A stretch of DNA of 64,000 nt from Beta vulgaris subsp. vulgaris (GCF_026745355.1 NC_079202.1:27079072-27143071); one strand, 5' to 3'. Positions 44,792 through 58,540 are shown, counted from the stretch's first letter. Translations and numbers: made by a program. The notes: generated from the letters alone by a model not told the origin.

Positions 44792-46647
44792 GAGTGGTAT
44801 CAGAGCCAAAACCTAGCCGGAAGTGCGGAGTGATAGACTTTGCACCGCCTAGGAGTGGTCCTTTAGGAAATTAGATATTGAGGAAAACTCGAGGTTAGTA
44901 AATGACCATTTGGGTTGATATAAGATGAGATATAAGACAATGGATGAAAAATATGAGGTTTACTTCCTTGAATAAGTTATTAGGAGTTGAGGATTATTTG
45001 GGTTATTAGAATCTTAAAGAAGTGAGGATTTGAAATTATGATCTTTTTAGGTATTATTTGAAGATTAGTGCAACCTAAAGCTTTGGGGTTACTAGGGTGT
45101 AAGATGTTAAATGAAAAATTTTGCGATTTAAACTTGGCGAGAATTATCTGAAAAGATTGATGTTGAATAACCTGAGGATAAAATGATGGCTATTTGAGTA
45201 ATAGGGACCAAGATGAATGATTTTTTGAGGTATGAGTAGTAATATTTGATGCTCGAGGTAATGCACGAAATAATATTTAGATATGTTACGATGAGTAGGG
45301 TTATATTATTTGTGGGATGATACAAAGGCTAAGCTATATGAAATCCTGATTGTTATAAGTTGAGATTGAATTTTACTTTATAGGAGTTCATATGACGATT
45401 TTGGAGATTCGAAAATTTTGAAGGGATTTAGAAATTCTACTCGAGGAATTAGGAAGCAAATACCATTACTTCAGTTATTAAGGATTTTAGTTTTAATGGT
45501 TGAAGCACTTCATAATGTGATGCGAACCACTTTTGGGATGTTATGAGATTGTAGTGAAAAATAAATTATGACTAAGTAATTGAAGAGTTAGACAAATCGA
45601 TGTCTTGAAGGAATAGGAATTTGCTATTTGGAGGTGTAATAGCCATATGGAATATAATTAAGAAGTAAGCATTGATATCGAGACGAAAATTAATATTCAT
45701 AAGTACTTGACTTTTCTATTTCATCAAAATTTGGGACAAAGAATTTCTAAGTTTGAAATGTTGTTAGATAAATGGTTTCTTCGTATATGTTATTGAGATG
45801 ATCTAGGAATGAATTCAAGTGATCGAATTACCAATAAAAGAGGATAATGGAAAAATGTGGAGGAAATTGAAACTATGATGAGAAGTAAACCATTATTTGG
45901 ATCGGTGAAGTCTTGAATAATTAAGATCTTGAGTATTGATGTTAGCTAGGTAAGGAAGTTGGTGAGGAGTACGTTATGTCATTGTCAGATTAGTAAGTGC
46001 TTAACGTTGAGGCTATAATAATGATATTGATTTGGTATGATAATGTGATGATTGAAAATTTGGGAACGCACAAATATTAGGTTTAGGGATCTTTAGTGAA
46101 TACCTTATTAGATGATACTGTTATTATACAGACATGAACCAAAATGTGATGTTTACGGATGCCTTATTAAGTTTATATTGTGGAATTTATAAGAGAATGT
46201 ATATCATATACCAAGCAGGATGAGAATCGTCAAATGATAATGAGTAAGAAAAGAATGGGTTGATATATTAAGGGGCATGATTAACATTCGAGTTTAAGCT
46301 TTCTAAGTAAAACTGGCGGGCGTAGTATGAAATTTTGTCATGGATATTTAAATTCACAAGGATTCAACACATATTATGGAAAGTAAAGTTGTACCGAGAA
46401 AGTTTGAAGTTAGATTCAGGAACACTATGATCTTCATATCGTAGTGTAAAGGTTTGAAATAGGTTTAATGGGTTGGCTAAAAATTAGGTATAGAAGAACC
46501 AATCCGTTTGAGCGTTTGCGCTTTTGCGTGTGCAATATGAATCTGTTTATGTAAAGATGTGGTGCATGTGATTATCTGTGTTAGTTACCTCTTAATGCGT
46601 ACGTAGTATCATGCATTTTTTTATGATATGTAATTACTCAAAGTATG
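44792..46647 (+). other. LARD internal region, left part
   Basis: About 1.85 kb of AT-rich DNA without an ORF over 60 codons on the + strand and without gag motifs. It may be a decayed gypsy internal region. It ends in gtatg, the left copy of the Sirevirus-2 target duplication. Confidence 0.6.
44795..44807 (+). promoter_or_regulatory. Primer-binding site of the LARD element
   Basis: TGGTATCAGAGCC three bases after the LTR end TTTACA; initiator methionine tRNA type. Confidence 0.88.
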
Positions 46648-49600
46648 TGTTGAACCCTAGTTTTGATGATGACAAAAGAACAAAGATGCAAACTAAGTAG
46701 TGAACTAATAAGTTATTTAAGTGTATGATTTTTAAGGTATCAGTGAAAGGAACTAGGAGAATACTAAGTCAAGGAAGAAGTCAAGAGAGGATTTCAAAGA
46801 CTAAGTAAAGATGTTTCTAGAAGTTGATACTGGAGCAGCATTGGATCAAGAAGAATAAAAGCAAGGCGTTTTATTTTCTAGTTCCATTGTAAAAGGAACA
46901 AGTAATGTTGGTAAGGAACATTGGTAGTCTTATTTGAGAATGAGAGTTTGTTCCTTTCTAAGGAACAAAAAAAATGGCACTAATCAAATCTGTTAAAGGA
47001 ACTTGACAATTTAAGAGGAACTAGACTTAGGCGTAAAGCAGAATAAACGGTTCAATTATGAAGTTGAGTAAGTCATGCCTAAATATTAGGTAACCGTTTT
47101 TCTCTAAGTAAAAATTAGTTTCAGTAGAAAATCTTTTAAGGAAAAGATTTTGTTTTTCGAAAAAGATAAGAAAATTATTATTCGGTTTTTTAAAGATTTT
47201 ATTTAAAGATAATATTTTCTTAAAAGATTTAATTTCAGTTTTAAATTAAATCTGTTTTAAAGCTGAACTGATTTTCGGATAAAAGCTCAAGCAACTCCTA
47301 TAATCTAGGAGCAGTAACAACAACATGTCCACGTTCAAAAAGAGATCATGGGATCATGGGGTGTGTTAAGGAACGTGTTCCTTAAGGGAAGGAACAACAT
47401 GGGATAATGGTTTTAAACATGAACACACTTTTATTTCCTACGTTCTACATTATTGTTACTATACATATTGAAGCTTAAATAAGCTCCAAGTTGTGTCTGA
47501 CTAAGTAATTTAGTGAGTTTAACTAATTAAGTGTCAGTGCCTTCATTCTCTCATAATAGCTATTTGTTCTTTGCTTACTTACTCTAATTCCACTAAGCTT
47601 ATCACTACTACATTTTGAAGCAAATGCAACAGTCTCTTGCAACGCCATATGCTAATTCAATGGTATTTTGCAACGGATAGCACTAATGCAATGGTATTTT
47701 GCAACGGATAGTACTAATGCAACGCTTATTGCAACCCTTATATTGAACCGTTGCATTAGGGTGTAAAATGCAACATCTTCTTAATTTATTGCAGCAGCTA
47801 GTCAATAACTTTCCTTCCCCATTCTCCCCAAAATTTCTAAAATCCCCTAATACTTTTTGTCTTCCCTCATTGACACAACCACACCCATAGTCGCACAGTT
47901 ACACGAGCAGCACTCGATTTCACACCGGAATTTATTGTCGGCGCCAGAATTCGTTGTGGGCGCCAGAATTCATTGCTCCTTGAGTTCCGAAACAACTGTG
48001 TGTATATATATACAATCGAAATATCGAGTCTACTCTAAGAAGAAATTGCTTTGGTATGTTGCGTTTCTTCACTCTTTTTCTTATTATAATATAAGCAAGA
48101 TCACGGTAGGTTTTCAGTTTCGAATTATGGGTTTTCATGAATTTCGAATTTTAGGGTTAATCTAAGTCCTTTAGGAATTGAACTTGTACATACCTTGAAT
48201 TGTCTCAATTCTCATGATCTGCTCTTGAAATCGGCAATATATTGTATTGAGGTGAAGATGCTTCATAACTAGAGAAGAAAGGTATGCTAATCCTAATTCA
48301 ATTGCTTCAACTTGGCTTTTTTCAACTCCAACTCCAAATCTTCAGAAAATAATGAAGTTTTAATGTGAAAAAGACATTTCTGAGGTTCTCTTAGCAAATT
48401 TCAATCATCACTTAAGAACCATAAGCCCGCAATGCTCAACTAATCTATTTCACTCTCCTCTTTGCTGGTTTGGAGTAGATTTTTTATTTATTTGTAGTTG
48501 TTGTTTTGTTTAATTGGGTTATAATTGCTTTGTAGAATTAACCCTCTAGTGCTAGTTATTAGATATTGTTGAATTTCGTTCCACTCTTCTTGTGTGTGTG
48601 TGTTGTGTCTTTTGTTCTTTCTATATTTTGTATAAATTCTCATTGCTTATTAGTGATGTTTTTTGAGATATTGCTAAATTACCACTCTATAGCACTTCGT
48701 TTCACTAAATAAGGAATTCAACACATGGCAAATTTACTGAGACAAAAACTTCCCAGTAGAGATTCAAATATGTTAAAGTCACTTAGAAGTAAAGTTAATT
48801 CTCTTTTTTATTCAAAGTCTGAATGATGCTTATGTAACTGTCAGTTGATTTTTTTTTTGGTTGAGCTACAAATTTAAGGAGTTTTTTTTTCCTGAAGATG
48901 AGTAGTTGATTTGGTGGATCGTAATGAATACTTTTGTAATAAAGTTTGGTTGATCAGAAGGCTTTGGAGAACTGAAATTTTTATAGCTCAAAGCTAAAGA
49001 CATATCAGTCAAGTACGGAGTGTGGACTACCTTGTTTCCATTCTTAGCTAACAAATTCATTTGGATATATTCAGGTGGATATTTGGTGTACTATATCCAA
49101 CTAGCATTTACTTCGATATATCTTAGAAAATGTAGGCCAAAGATGTCACCTGATTATTAATACTACAAACTTCTTGACATCCATTAATTTGGATTATAGT
49201 GTAATCTTGAGTGAAAAAAAATGCTTTGTTTAGGATAAGCTAAAGACGTACAGTAGATCCCTAACCCATATACTATTTTTCTTGTTTCTTATGCTCGGGA
49301 ACTTGGCCACCCAAATATGCTACTATGTTAGTTACACTCCATCCAAAATATTTATGAGCTTAATTTTAAGCAAACTAAGAAATATCAAGCTAATGAGAAA
49401 CTAGTCAATGAACATAAACAAGTCAAGTTGGTGCCAAACTTATATACATTTTTCCATATATTATTAAACTTAATAACATCTATTGTCGTCTTCGAGGAAA
49501 GTTACCTTACACTGGTGAAAGCATAACTCTCAAAGCTAAGTGTACTACTGGAGATGTGCTTATGTTGCCTTTAGTCTATAGTAACAGTAGAGGCTATAAC

Positions 49601-51872
49601 ATGTTCTTCAAAGCTAATCTTGGGTCCCGTTTTGTCAAGTATGACATTAATAACCACTCATCAGCTAGCATCCACCTTGTGCAGGATAAAAAAGTATCAT
49701 ACAAATGGAGACTCTGAATAGCAATTACCTGCTCATAATGATCTTATTGCCTAGTTTAATCTTTAGTTATGCTATCTAGCTTTGCATACATATAATGTTA
49801 TGCTATCAGCGTTCTTTAGCTTCGCATACATATAATGTTATGCTATATGCGCTCTTTAGCTATTGAGGTCGTAGTTGGAGAAGAAGCCTTAACACCTTGA
49901 TCCTCTTTAAACTTATGTAATTTATTTCGTTCATCTTTAGGCAATACTTATGTCCATCTTAGGCATGGAATGTAGCTTCTCATAGTTGTCTCTCTCTCTC
50001 TCTCTCCCACCTCACAAACCCAAACCCATCCGGCTATTTCATCACTTCCAACATCAGAACCTGATTTCTCTCTCTCCATCTATCTAGAATCTAGCATGTA
50101 ATGGTTACCGAAAAAGGTACAATTCTTCAGAACTCCTAATGCTTCCTAGTTTCTGAATGCAAGGCTTTTCATGTATGAGTTTGGAATTAACTTTTATCTT
50201 CTCACGTCAATCGTCTAAAAGGAGAACTTCACTCCACTTTTATTTAGACAATTTACAGGTAATTTTTACTACAGTTACTGCAGCAATATGGATAAATTTG
50301 AACAAGTCATTTCCATTAATATGTTGAGCCATATTGTTAGTCCCTTCACTAGGTCCATGTCCAGAGACGAGAAATCCATTATTTTTCATTTTTCTGATGT
50401 AATACAATTTTTTTTCTCTGAATCATAACAAGTGTTGCCTCGCTAATTCCTTCTTGAACTATCATCCCAAAAATGCATATTAGTATGTGGAAGTGGTATA
50501 TATTTGGTACAAATATGAGATGCAATAGCTATTTCTATTGACTTTGATAAACTTCTACTCTCTAGAGATGTTAAGTTGGACAAGTTGCTTTACATGACAT
50601 TCTTTGTTTCTTGCGTTAGTCCTGTGTCTTTAGTGACCACTAGTGAAATGTATAGGGTATTGCAAAAGGTTGTTCAAGTATGTTATTGGATTAATCATTT
50701 AAAAATATTTGTTTCACATTGATGCAGACACTTGACGAATTTGAGTTCCACATTCTAGCCTCAAACCCAGTTAGCTACAGGAGCCAACCAGAAGAAATAA
50801 CCAGCAACAACAAGTTTTTAGGTGACATGATGTGAAAATCATCTACTATGATGTGAAAATTTAATGTACTTTGTTAGTTAATAGACTTGTAATAATGTAT
50901 TTCGTAAATTTATTCATAGGCGCACGAATATTGTATGCATAATTTTCTTTTAATTTTTGTATAAAACTTCAAAATAAATTTATAAATATATAATTTTATG
51001 TATATCAATCTATTACTACTAGACTACTATGGCATTGGTGTTTCATTAACTATGGAGGCATTGCAATAGGTGCCAAAATGAGGCATGATATTAGTAGTAA
51101 AGGGCTAGAGGCATTGCAATAGCTATATGATGGTGCTGCAATTTATATGGAGGCAGTAGATGCCAAAATGGGACGCAATATGAGAAATAGATGCGTTGCA
51201 ATAGCTATTGGATGGAGTTGCAATAGGTATATAGGCGTTGCAATAGGCTCTATAGCTGATGTATCGGGTATTTACACCTATCGCAACGGTTGTGTGGTAG
51301 CCATTGCAATAGGCCTGAAAACCGTTGCATTAGGTCTAATGCAACGGCAGCAACAACAACGGTTGTTCGACCGTCGTAATAGCTCTATTGCAACTGTTTT
51401 GGACTCTATTGCAACGGTTTTCAAGGGTTTCAATAGCTCATTTATGTAGTAGCGTTATTTCGATCAATTGTATTTTGATTTTTGGGGTAAGGGGACTTTG
51501 AGTGAAGTTCTGTAAGAGAGAACCTTTGAGTAAAGCTAGTAAGAGTGAGAAAACTTCGAGTGAAGTTGAGAGGAACTACTGTTAAGCGAACAGTGGCTCA
51601 GGAACTTGAGTTTAGGAACTCAAGATGTGGCTCGAGAATAGAATTAGGTTGTAACAAAGTTGTTTGGCCTAATTAGTGAAAGAGTTGAGTTTAAAATCCC
51701 TAGTGGTCGAGGTTGTTTCTTCTTGTTGGACCCAAGAAGTTTTTCCTCGTAAAAATCCTTTGTGTTCCTTTAGCTTGTTTATTTGTTTAAGTTTAAATTT
51801 CCGCAAAAAGTTACGTTTATTTCTACACATACAATCAACCCCCCCTCTTGTAGTATTCCTAGGGAAATAACA
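46648..51872 (+). repeat. Sirevirus-2 5' LTR, split by CACTA
   Basis: Segments 46648..47602 and 51459..51872 make a 1369-bp LTR, interrupted in the sequence AAGCTTATTTCG that is continuous in the 3' LTR. The TATA-like TATAAATA of other copies reads TATACATA here (about 47460..47467), which should weaken the promoter. Confidence 0.9.
47603..51454. mobile_element. Non-autonomous CACTA element (3852 bp)
   Basis: Left end CACTACTACATTTT; right end, inverted, CGCTACTACATAAAT. The host LTR sequence TTAT is duplicated at both borders (47599..47602 and 51455..51458). Both ends carry dense subterminal repeats with a GCAACGG or TTGCAATAG core (about 47625..47775 and 51110..51440), different from the CGGACGCTA family at 44.6 kb. 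No transposase motif was found. The interior is AT-rich with a CT microsatellite at about 49988..50006 and short ORFs (47857..48165 is the longest) lacking recognised domains. It may carry captured host sequence that I cannot identify. Confidence 0.85.
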
Positions 51873-51874
51873 AT

Positions 51875-51886
51875 TGGTATCAGAGC
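51875..51886 (+). promoter_or_regulatory. Primer-binding site of Sirevirus-2
   Basis: TGGTATCAGAGC two bases after the 5' LTR, as in Sirevirus-1. Confidence 0.9.
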
Positions 51887-51937
51887 CAGAACTCACGACA
51901 GATAGGAAACCCTAGTGAGAAAAAGATCCAAGGAACA

Positions 51938-53035
51938 ATGAATACCACCGAGAAACTTCAGGAAGGTTACTATACGCAAAGGCCTCCCATGTTCAATGGG
52001 AAGTACTACAACTATTGGAAGAACCGCATGGAGATATTCATCAAAGTTGAAAACTATCAGGTATGGAGAGTCATTGAAGTTGGTGATTTCGAAGTCACAA
52101 CTACAAATGACTAAAATGAGGTTACTCCGAAACCCCTCTCTGATTATGACAAATATGATTTTGAAAAGATGGAAGTAAATGCCATGGCTATTAAACTATT
52201 GTATTGTGGACTTGGACCCCATGAACATAATAGGATCATAGGATGCAAATCCGCAAAGCAAATATGGGATTTACTAGAAGTAACCCATGAAGGAACTAAT
52301 GAAGTCAAAAGATCCAAAATTGATTTACTTATGAATCAATATGAACTGTTCTCTCCATGAAAACTAAGGAAAGCATTCGAGATATGTTTACTCGTTTTAC
52401 TAACATTATTAATGAGTTAGCTTCTCTTGGAAAGTTTATTTCATCTGAGGAACAGATTCGAAAGGTTCTTAGGAGTCTCCCTAAGGACAGATGGATGGCT
52501 AAAGTCACTGCTCTTCAAGAAACAAAAGACTTCACTAAGTTCAACTTAGAACAGCTGGCAGGTCACTTATGACTCATGAGCTTCAATTTAGAAATTTCAC
52601 ACTTGAAGGAATTTGTCCTTGTTCTAATTTCCTTCGACATAAGATCAACTCCTTTGAAAGGTTACAGATTTGAGATTGAAAATTTGAATAAAGAAAAAAT
52701 TGTTTAAAGGAACAGATCTTGAATCTTAAAAAGGAACTGGTTGTCGCAAGGAACAGAGGCAAAACATGGTTGTTCCTAAGTGGATTGAGAAACCAAGACA
52801 AAAGAAAAGGTCTTGGTTTTGAAAATACAAGAAAAGGAACAAGACAAGAAATATGTTGATCTACCTAGTGAAAATTCTGTATGTATTGTGGAAGGTAGGT
52901 CATTACATAAATCAATGTCAACTAAAATCTGAATGATTGGCAAAAATGTGAAATAAGTAAAAAAATGGGTTGTCAAAATCAAATCCTAGTCAAGAACAGG
53001 AACCCACGAAAGATGGGGTTCACAACTAACAATAG
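51938..53035 (+). pseudogene. Sirevirus-2 gag, with nonsense change and 720-bp deletion
   Basis: Starts at the conserved ATG (51938). An A-to-T change near 52112 gives an early TAA, and a further small difference lies near 52355. Two open pieces remain (52169..52360 and 52357..52572). At about 52587 the sequence jumps to the region equivalent to about 6053 in Sirevirus-1, removing the acidic part and first CCHC knuckle. The second knuckle region (about 52860..52925) is shifted by single-base losses. The gag-ending TAG (53033..53035) is retained. Confidence 0.82.
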
Positions 53036-56000
53036 TTGATTTTTGCAGGTTGGAGTGAGGGGGAACAACACTGGTATCTGATAGTGGTTGTTCCAAGCAC
53101 ATGAAGGAGACAAAACTAAGTTTCTCTCACTCACAACCTATGAAGGTGGAGTGTAACATTTTGTAAAATAAGAAAGGTAACATAGTTGCATGGGAAGGTT
53201 GGTAAGTCACCACTACACTCCATTGAAAATGTATTTTTGTTGAAGGTCTAAAACATAATCTATTAAGCATTTCTCAATTTGTGACAAGGAAATACTGTAA
53301 AATTTGATAAAGAAAAATGCTTAATCATCAACATTAAAACTAAGAAGGTTATCTTGGAAGGAACAAGGAAAGGGAACACATACATTGTGGATCTAGACCT
53401 TGTTCCTCAAATCAATTTAACTTGTCTTAGTGTTATTGAAGATGATTCACTTCTTTGGCACAAGCGTCTAGGACATGCTAGCTTTTCATTACTTGAGAAA
53501 CTTAGATCAAAAGACTTGTTTTAGGATTACCATCCATAAAATTTCATATTGATCAAGTTTGTGATGCATGTGCACGAGGTAAGCAAGTAAGATCCTCTTT
53601 CAAATCTAAAACGATTGTAAGTACCACTAAACCATTAGAATTAATTCATATGGACTTATGTGGACCATGAGAATTCAAAGCAGAAGTGGAAAGAGGTATG
53701 TACTTTGTATTGTAGATGACTACTCTAGGTATACTTGGGTTATTTTTCTCATAGTAAAGATGAAACGTATGATGAGTTCCTTGTCTTTGCTAAAAGAGTT
53801 CAAAACTTAAGTGGTCATAAAATAATGCACATTAGATCAGATCATGGCAAGAATTCGAAAATTATAAATTTGATGACTTAAGCAGAGATAATGGCCTAGA
53901 TCATAATTTTTCTGCCCCTAGAACACCACAACAAAATGGTGTTGTAGAAAGGAAAAATAGAACTTTGGAGGAAATGTCTAGTTACATGTTAATTGCTAGT
54001 GAACTTCCAAGGAACTTTTGGGCTGAAGCTGTTAATACTGCTTGTCACATAATTAATCGTGCCATGATGAGACCTATCATTAATAAAACTCCTTATGAAC
54101 TTTACTTGGAAAGAAACCAAATATCACTATTTTAGAACATTTGGTGCAAATGTTTGTGCATAATAATGGAAAAGATAATCTTGGAAAATTTGATGCAAGG
54201 AGTGATGAAGCAATATTTTTAGGATACTCTCACATAGTAAAGCTTATAGAGTATATAACAAAGAACTATGTGTGTTGAAGAAAGTATTCATAATCTTTGA
54301 TGAATCTGACAAATAAATCCAAGCTACAGGTTGATGACTATGAGAATGGGTTGGTACAACCAAGTGAGAAAAGCAGATTCACAAGAAGAAGAAAGTGAAA
54401 GAGGAAAGGAACGAGGAATTGAAAATATACATCAATGATGTTCCTGTTCCTCAAGGAGGAGAAGATGTTCCTGTTCCTCAAATGAAGGAACGAGTCCACC
54501 GAGGCTAACAGAGGAACAACTGACAGAGTTCCTCATCCACTCAAGGAACTCATGAGGAACAACATGTTCCTATAAGAGAGTTTCAACCAAAACCTTGGAG
54601 AACAACAAAAGTCACATCCTGAACTCATAATCAGCGACATATCCAAAGGTACGCAAACTAGATCTCAGTTAAGGAACTTTTGTGCATTTCATGCGTTCCT
54701 ATCAATGATGGAACCAAGAAATCATGAAGAAGCCTTAACTGACTCTGATTGAATTACTGCAATGCAAGCTGAATTAAATGAGTTTGAAAGAAACAAGGTA
54801 TGGCATCTAGTTCCCTCATCTAAACAACAAAAATAATTGGCTTAAATGGGTGTTTAGAAACAAACTAGATGAATATGGAACCATTGTAAGAACAAAGCTA
54901 GACTTGTAGTAAAAGGTTATAATCAACAAGAAGGAATAGATTATGAAGAAACCTTTGCTCCTGTAGCTAGATTAGAAGCCATTAGAATTCTTAATTGCAT
55001 TTGCTGCTTACATGGGATTTAAATTATATCAAATGGATGTTAAGTGTGCATTTTTAAATGGCTATCTAAAGAAGATGTATATGTTGAACAACCCCCGGCT
55101 TTGAAAAAATAATCTCCCAAACAATGTCTACAAGCTTGATAAAGCTCTTTATGGGTTAAAACAAGCACCTAGATCATGGTATGAGAGATTATCAAGTTCC
55201 TTTTAGAAAACAATTTTAAAAGAGGAAAGGTTGATAAAACCTTGTTCCTAAAATCTAAAGGAACTGAATTTTCTTGTTCAAATATATGTTGATGACATCA
55301 TATTCGGAGCTACTAATGAAACATTGTGCAAAGAATTCTCAATCTCATGAGAATGAATTTGAAATGAGTATGATGGGTGAGTTAAATTTCTTTCTTGGAC
55401 TACAAATCAAACAAACTGAAAAGGAATAATTGTTCACCAACAAAAATACATAAAGGAACTATTAAAGAAATATGGCCTCGAAAATTCAAAGATAAATCAC
55501 ACTCCTATGGGAACTTCAACTAGATTAGATGAAGACTCCATAGGAACAAGTGTTGATCAAACAAAATTAGAGGAATGATTGGTTCACTTTTGTATCTAAC
55601 TGCTAGTCGTCCAGACATAGCTTTCAGTGTTGGTTTGTGTGCTAGATTTCAAGCAAATCCAAAGGAGTCTCATCTCACTGCTGTGAAGAGAATTCTTAGA
55701 TATCTTAAAGGAACAGATGATCTTGGACTCTACTATCCAAGAAGTGATACATTCGAACTAAAAGGATATGCAGATGCAGATTATGCTGGAGATCTTGTAA
55801 ATAGGAAAAGCACCTCAGGTATGGACAATTCCTTGGTCATAGTTTAGTTTCTTGGAGTACCAAGAAACAAAAACAGTTGCTTTATCCACTGCTGAAGCAG
55901 AATATGTAGCAGCTGCGCATGTTGCTCTCAAATGCTTTGGATAAAACAACAACTTAGTGACTATGGAATAAACTCTTTGATATGTGTTCCTATTTATTGT

Positions 56001-56185
56001 GAAATACAAGTGCTATAGTATTTTAAAGATCCAGTGCATCATTCTAGAGTAAACATATACATATCAGACATCACTTTTTAAGAGAAAATGTTGAAAAAGG
56101 TTTGATTAAACTTGAGTTTTGTCAAACTGAATCAGATTGCTGATATCTAACTAAGCCTTTCAAAGAGATAGATATGAAAAATTAA
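53036..56185 (+). pseudogene. Sirevirus-2 pol, many single-base gaps
   Basis: Protease, integrase, RT and RNase H are all recognisable by nucleotide match to Sirevirus-1 (6518..9715), but reading frames are short. The longest clean piece, 55575..55847, holds [17 protein letters not shown] and YADADYAGD. Nearly all differences are missing single bases, for example in the runs of C at 53666 and of T at about 54104. The break before the RNase H segment (ATGA at 55575) is the same as in Sirevirus-1. Confidence 0.85.
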
Positions 56186-56661
56186 GGCTTGAGTTAGGTT
56201 AATAAAATTAAGTGATTGTTCCTATTCATTCCCCCATGTTTGAATCAATTTGAGTGACTTTGTGTGCTAAAATAATTGTGTTTAATTGCCTAAGACCATT
56301 GCAAATTGAATGTTAAAAATAAACTGAATTCAAAGAATAAACAACTCACAAATGTCACATAATACTCCCCTTACTGTTCCTAAGGTAAAGAAACATGCAT
56401 GATATGAAGAAATTGATATGTAGCATTAGTTGTTCCTATAGCACAAGTTCCTTAGTTTTTCTTTTCTTCTAAAAATTAAAAATCATAAAAATTCGAAAAA
56501 TTCGAAAAATCCCAAAAATATAGGAATCAGATTACATGCATCCCCTTCCTTCTTTAATTCATCTTTCTAAAAACCGTATTCCTTAGACTCTTCATCTTTG
56601 CCATTAACGAAACTCCTCACACCTCTTCACAAACCATAAAACCCCAATCCAACTTCACATT

Positions 56662-58540
56662 ATGGCAAAAACCTCGCGAAATTCACCTTTTCCAATCTCA
56701 AAAACTCCCAACTCCTCTAAAATGGAAAACAATCCTTCTCCTACCAAAACCCTTGAAACCGAACAAAACCAAGAAACACAAATTGATGAGCAAAAATTAG
56801 AATCTCCAAGAAGGAGTATTAGAAGAAGGAAACTAATCGGGGAGGACGATGAAGAGGAATCCCCAGAACAAACTCAGGGGGAAGAAGAAATCACTCCTGT
56901 TCCTTCCAAAGGAACTGCTACTTCTTCCTCAAAGAAACGGGTTGAAAGAAGTGAATCACGGTATGTGTTAGGTTTTTGTGTAGATCTAGAATGGGCAAAT
57001 AATGTAAAATTTAATGAATTAACAGACATTCTAAAGGAGTAGAGTATGGAAAACCTCTTTGAGTATGCTTTTAACAATGCTCTTGTTCCTTTAGCAATGG
57101 ATGAATTTTGTGCGAATTTTTCTAACACCGATGGTGTTTGCACAACTGAAGTTAGGGGGAAGAAAATCAAATTTAATTAAGAAACTTTGGGCAAGATTTG
57201 GGAAGTTCCTTGCAAAGGAACAAATTTGTATTTTAACGGGAAAGGAACTATTTCTTTCCCTAATTTTCCTCAGGACAAAATTGTTGAACTATTTGGAGGA
57301 ACTGCTGGTCAGAACAAATTAAACCATAACCTACTCTCTCTCCTCTCCATAAAGTACTGTTCAATTTAGTATGGAGAGCACTCATTCCTCGCACTGAAAA
57401 GAGGAATGAAGTGGGTCTCTTAGACATGTGCTATATATTCTGTTTAGATCACCACATACAAATCAACTTTCCCTCCTTGTTTATACAACATCTCACTCAC
57501 TGTATAGAAAACAATTATGTTGTTGGATATGACGCCTTGATTACATCCCTTCTTCATCATTTTAAGGTAAAACTCACTGGTTGCCCCACTCTAGGCATTA
57601 AGTAGGGTAATATCTTGGATGAGAAAACCCTTAGTGGATTGGGTCTTTCTGTCCAAGAGGGAGTACTCACTCAAGGGAGAACAACTCCCAGTTCCTCTAG
57701 CAAGAGGAAGCTGCCTAGGGCAGTTGAAGAGGAACTGGAAGATGTGATTCTGGAGGAACAAATTCCTACACCAAAGGAACCTAAACCTAAGAGGCGCAAA
57801 CACGTTGCCAATAAGCCTACCCCTCCAGCTCCAAAGAGAGTAAGGCAGAGTACAAGATTGAAAAATACCCTTTCTGCCTTTGTTCCTTCCAACAAGGACT
57901 CACCATTAGTCCTTTCTGATGTGGAGGAACAGGAAAAACACTCTCTCAAGGAACCCACTCCACCATTTTCACTAAAAATCTCTGTTCCTCTCACCAAACT
58001 ATCCACCATCTCTCCCTCATCCTTCTCTGTTCCTTTCAGTTTTGAACAGATTAAGGATGAGTTGACTGGACCTAACCCCTTTTCTACCACCTCTACAGAA
58101 CTTCCACCACCACCACCTTTTCTTCCTCCCATTTACACTACCTCACCATATGTTTCTACTCCAGAAACTGATGGGACTACAAATAAGCCTACCCCAGTTC
58201 CTCCACCAAAACCTCCTACTGCCTCTGGTTCCAAAGGTGAGGAACAAGTTCCTTCGGATGATTGTGGCTGGGTTAACGAAGTTTTTCTTCCTGCACAACA
58301 CATGATAAAATTTTATAATCACCTTCACTGGACCTTGGATGACAAAACTGACAAAATGCTGGGTTTGATGAAAGTTCTAAGTGATACGGTGGTTGAACAA
58401 CAGAAGAAAATGGAGACAATGGCCCTCGCCCTTGAAAGTTTGCAGAAGAAGGTTGGTGATATCCATGGTGAAGTGAGGAAGAAACTGGAGCGTAGAAGAA
58501 GAAGTAGTTGAGGAACACAATTCCCCTCCCCTTTCTTAGT
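56662..58540 (+). pseudogene. Sirevirus-2 third ORF (env-like position), two stops
   Basis: More intact than in Sirevirus-1. The N-terminal segment (56662..57042, MAKTSRNSPFP start) ends at a TAG where Sirevirus-1 has a glutamine codon. A second stop follows at about 57178, and frame is lost near 57360. The C-terminal segment (57615..58511) is a clean 298 codons: basic KPKRRKH, many PVPS/VPL repeats, a proline-rich stretch (ELPPPPPFLPP, PVPPPKPPT), LPAQHMIKFYNHLHWTLDDK and a predicted coiled coil with MKVLSDTVVEQQKKMETMAL. Sirevirus env-like products are described with proline-rich and coiled-coil parts. No clear transmembrane helix is seen. Function unknown. Confidence 0.72.
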
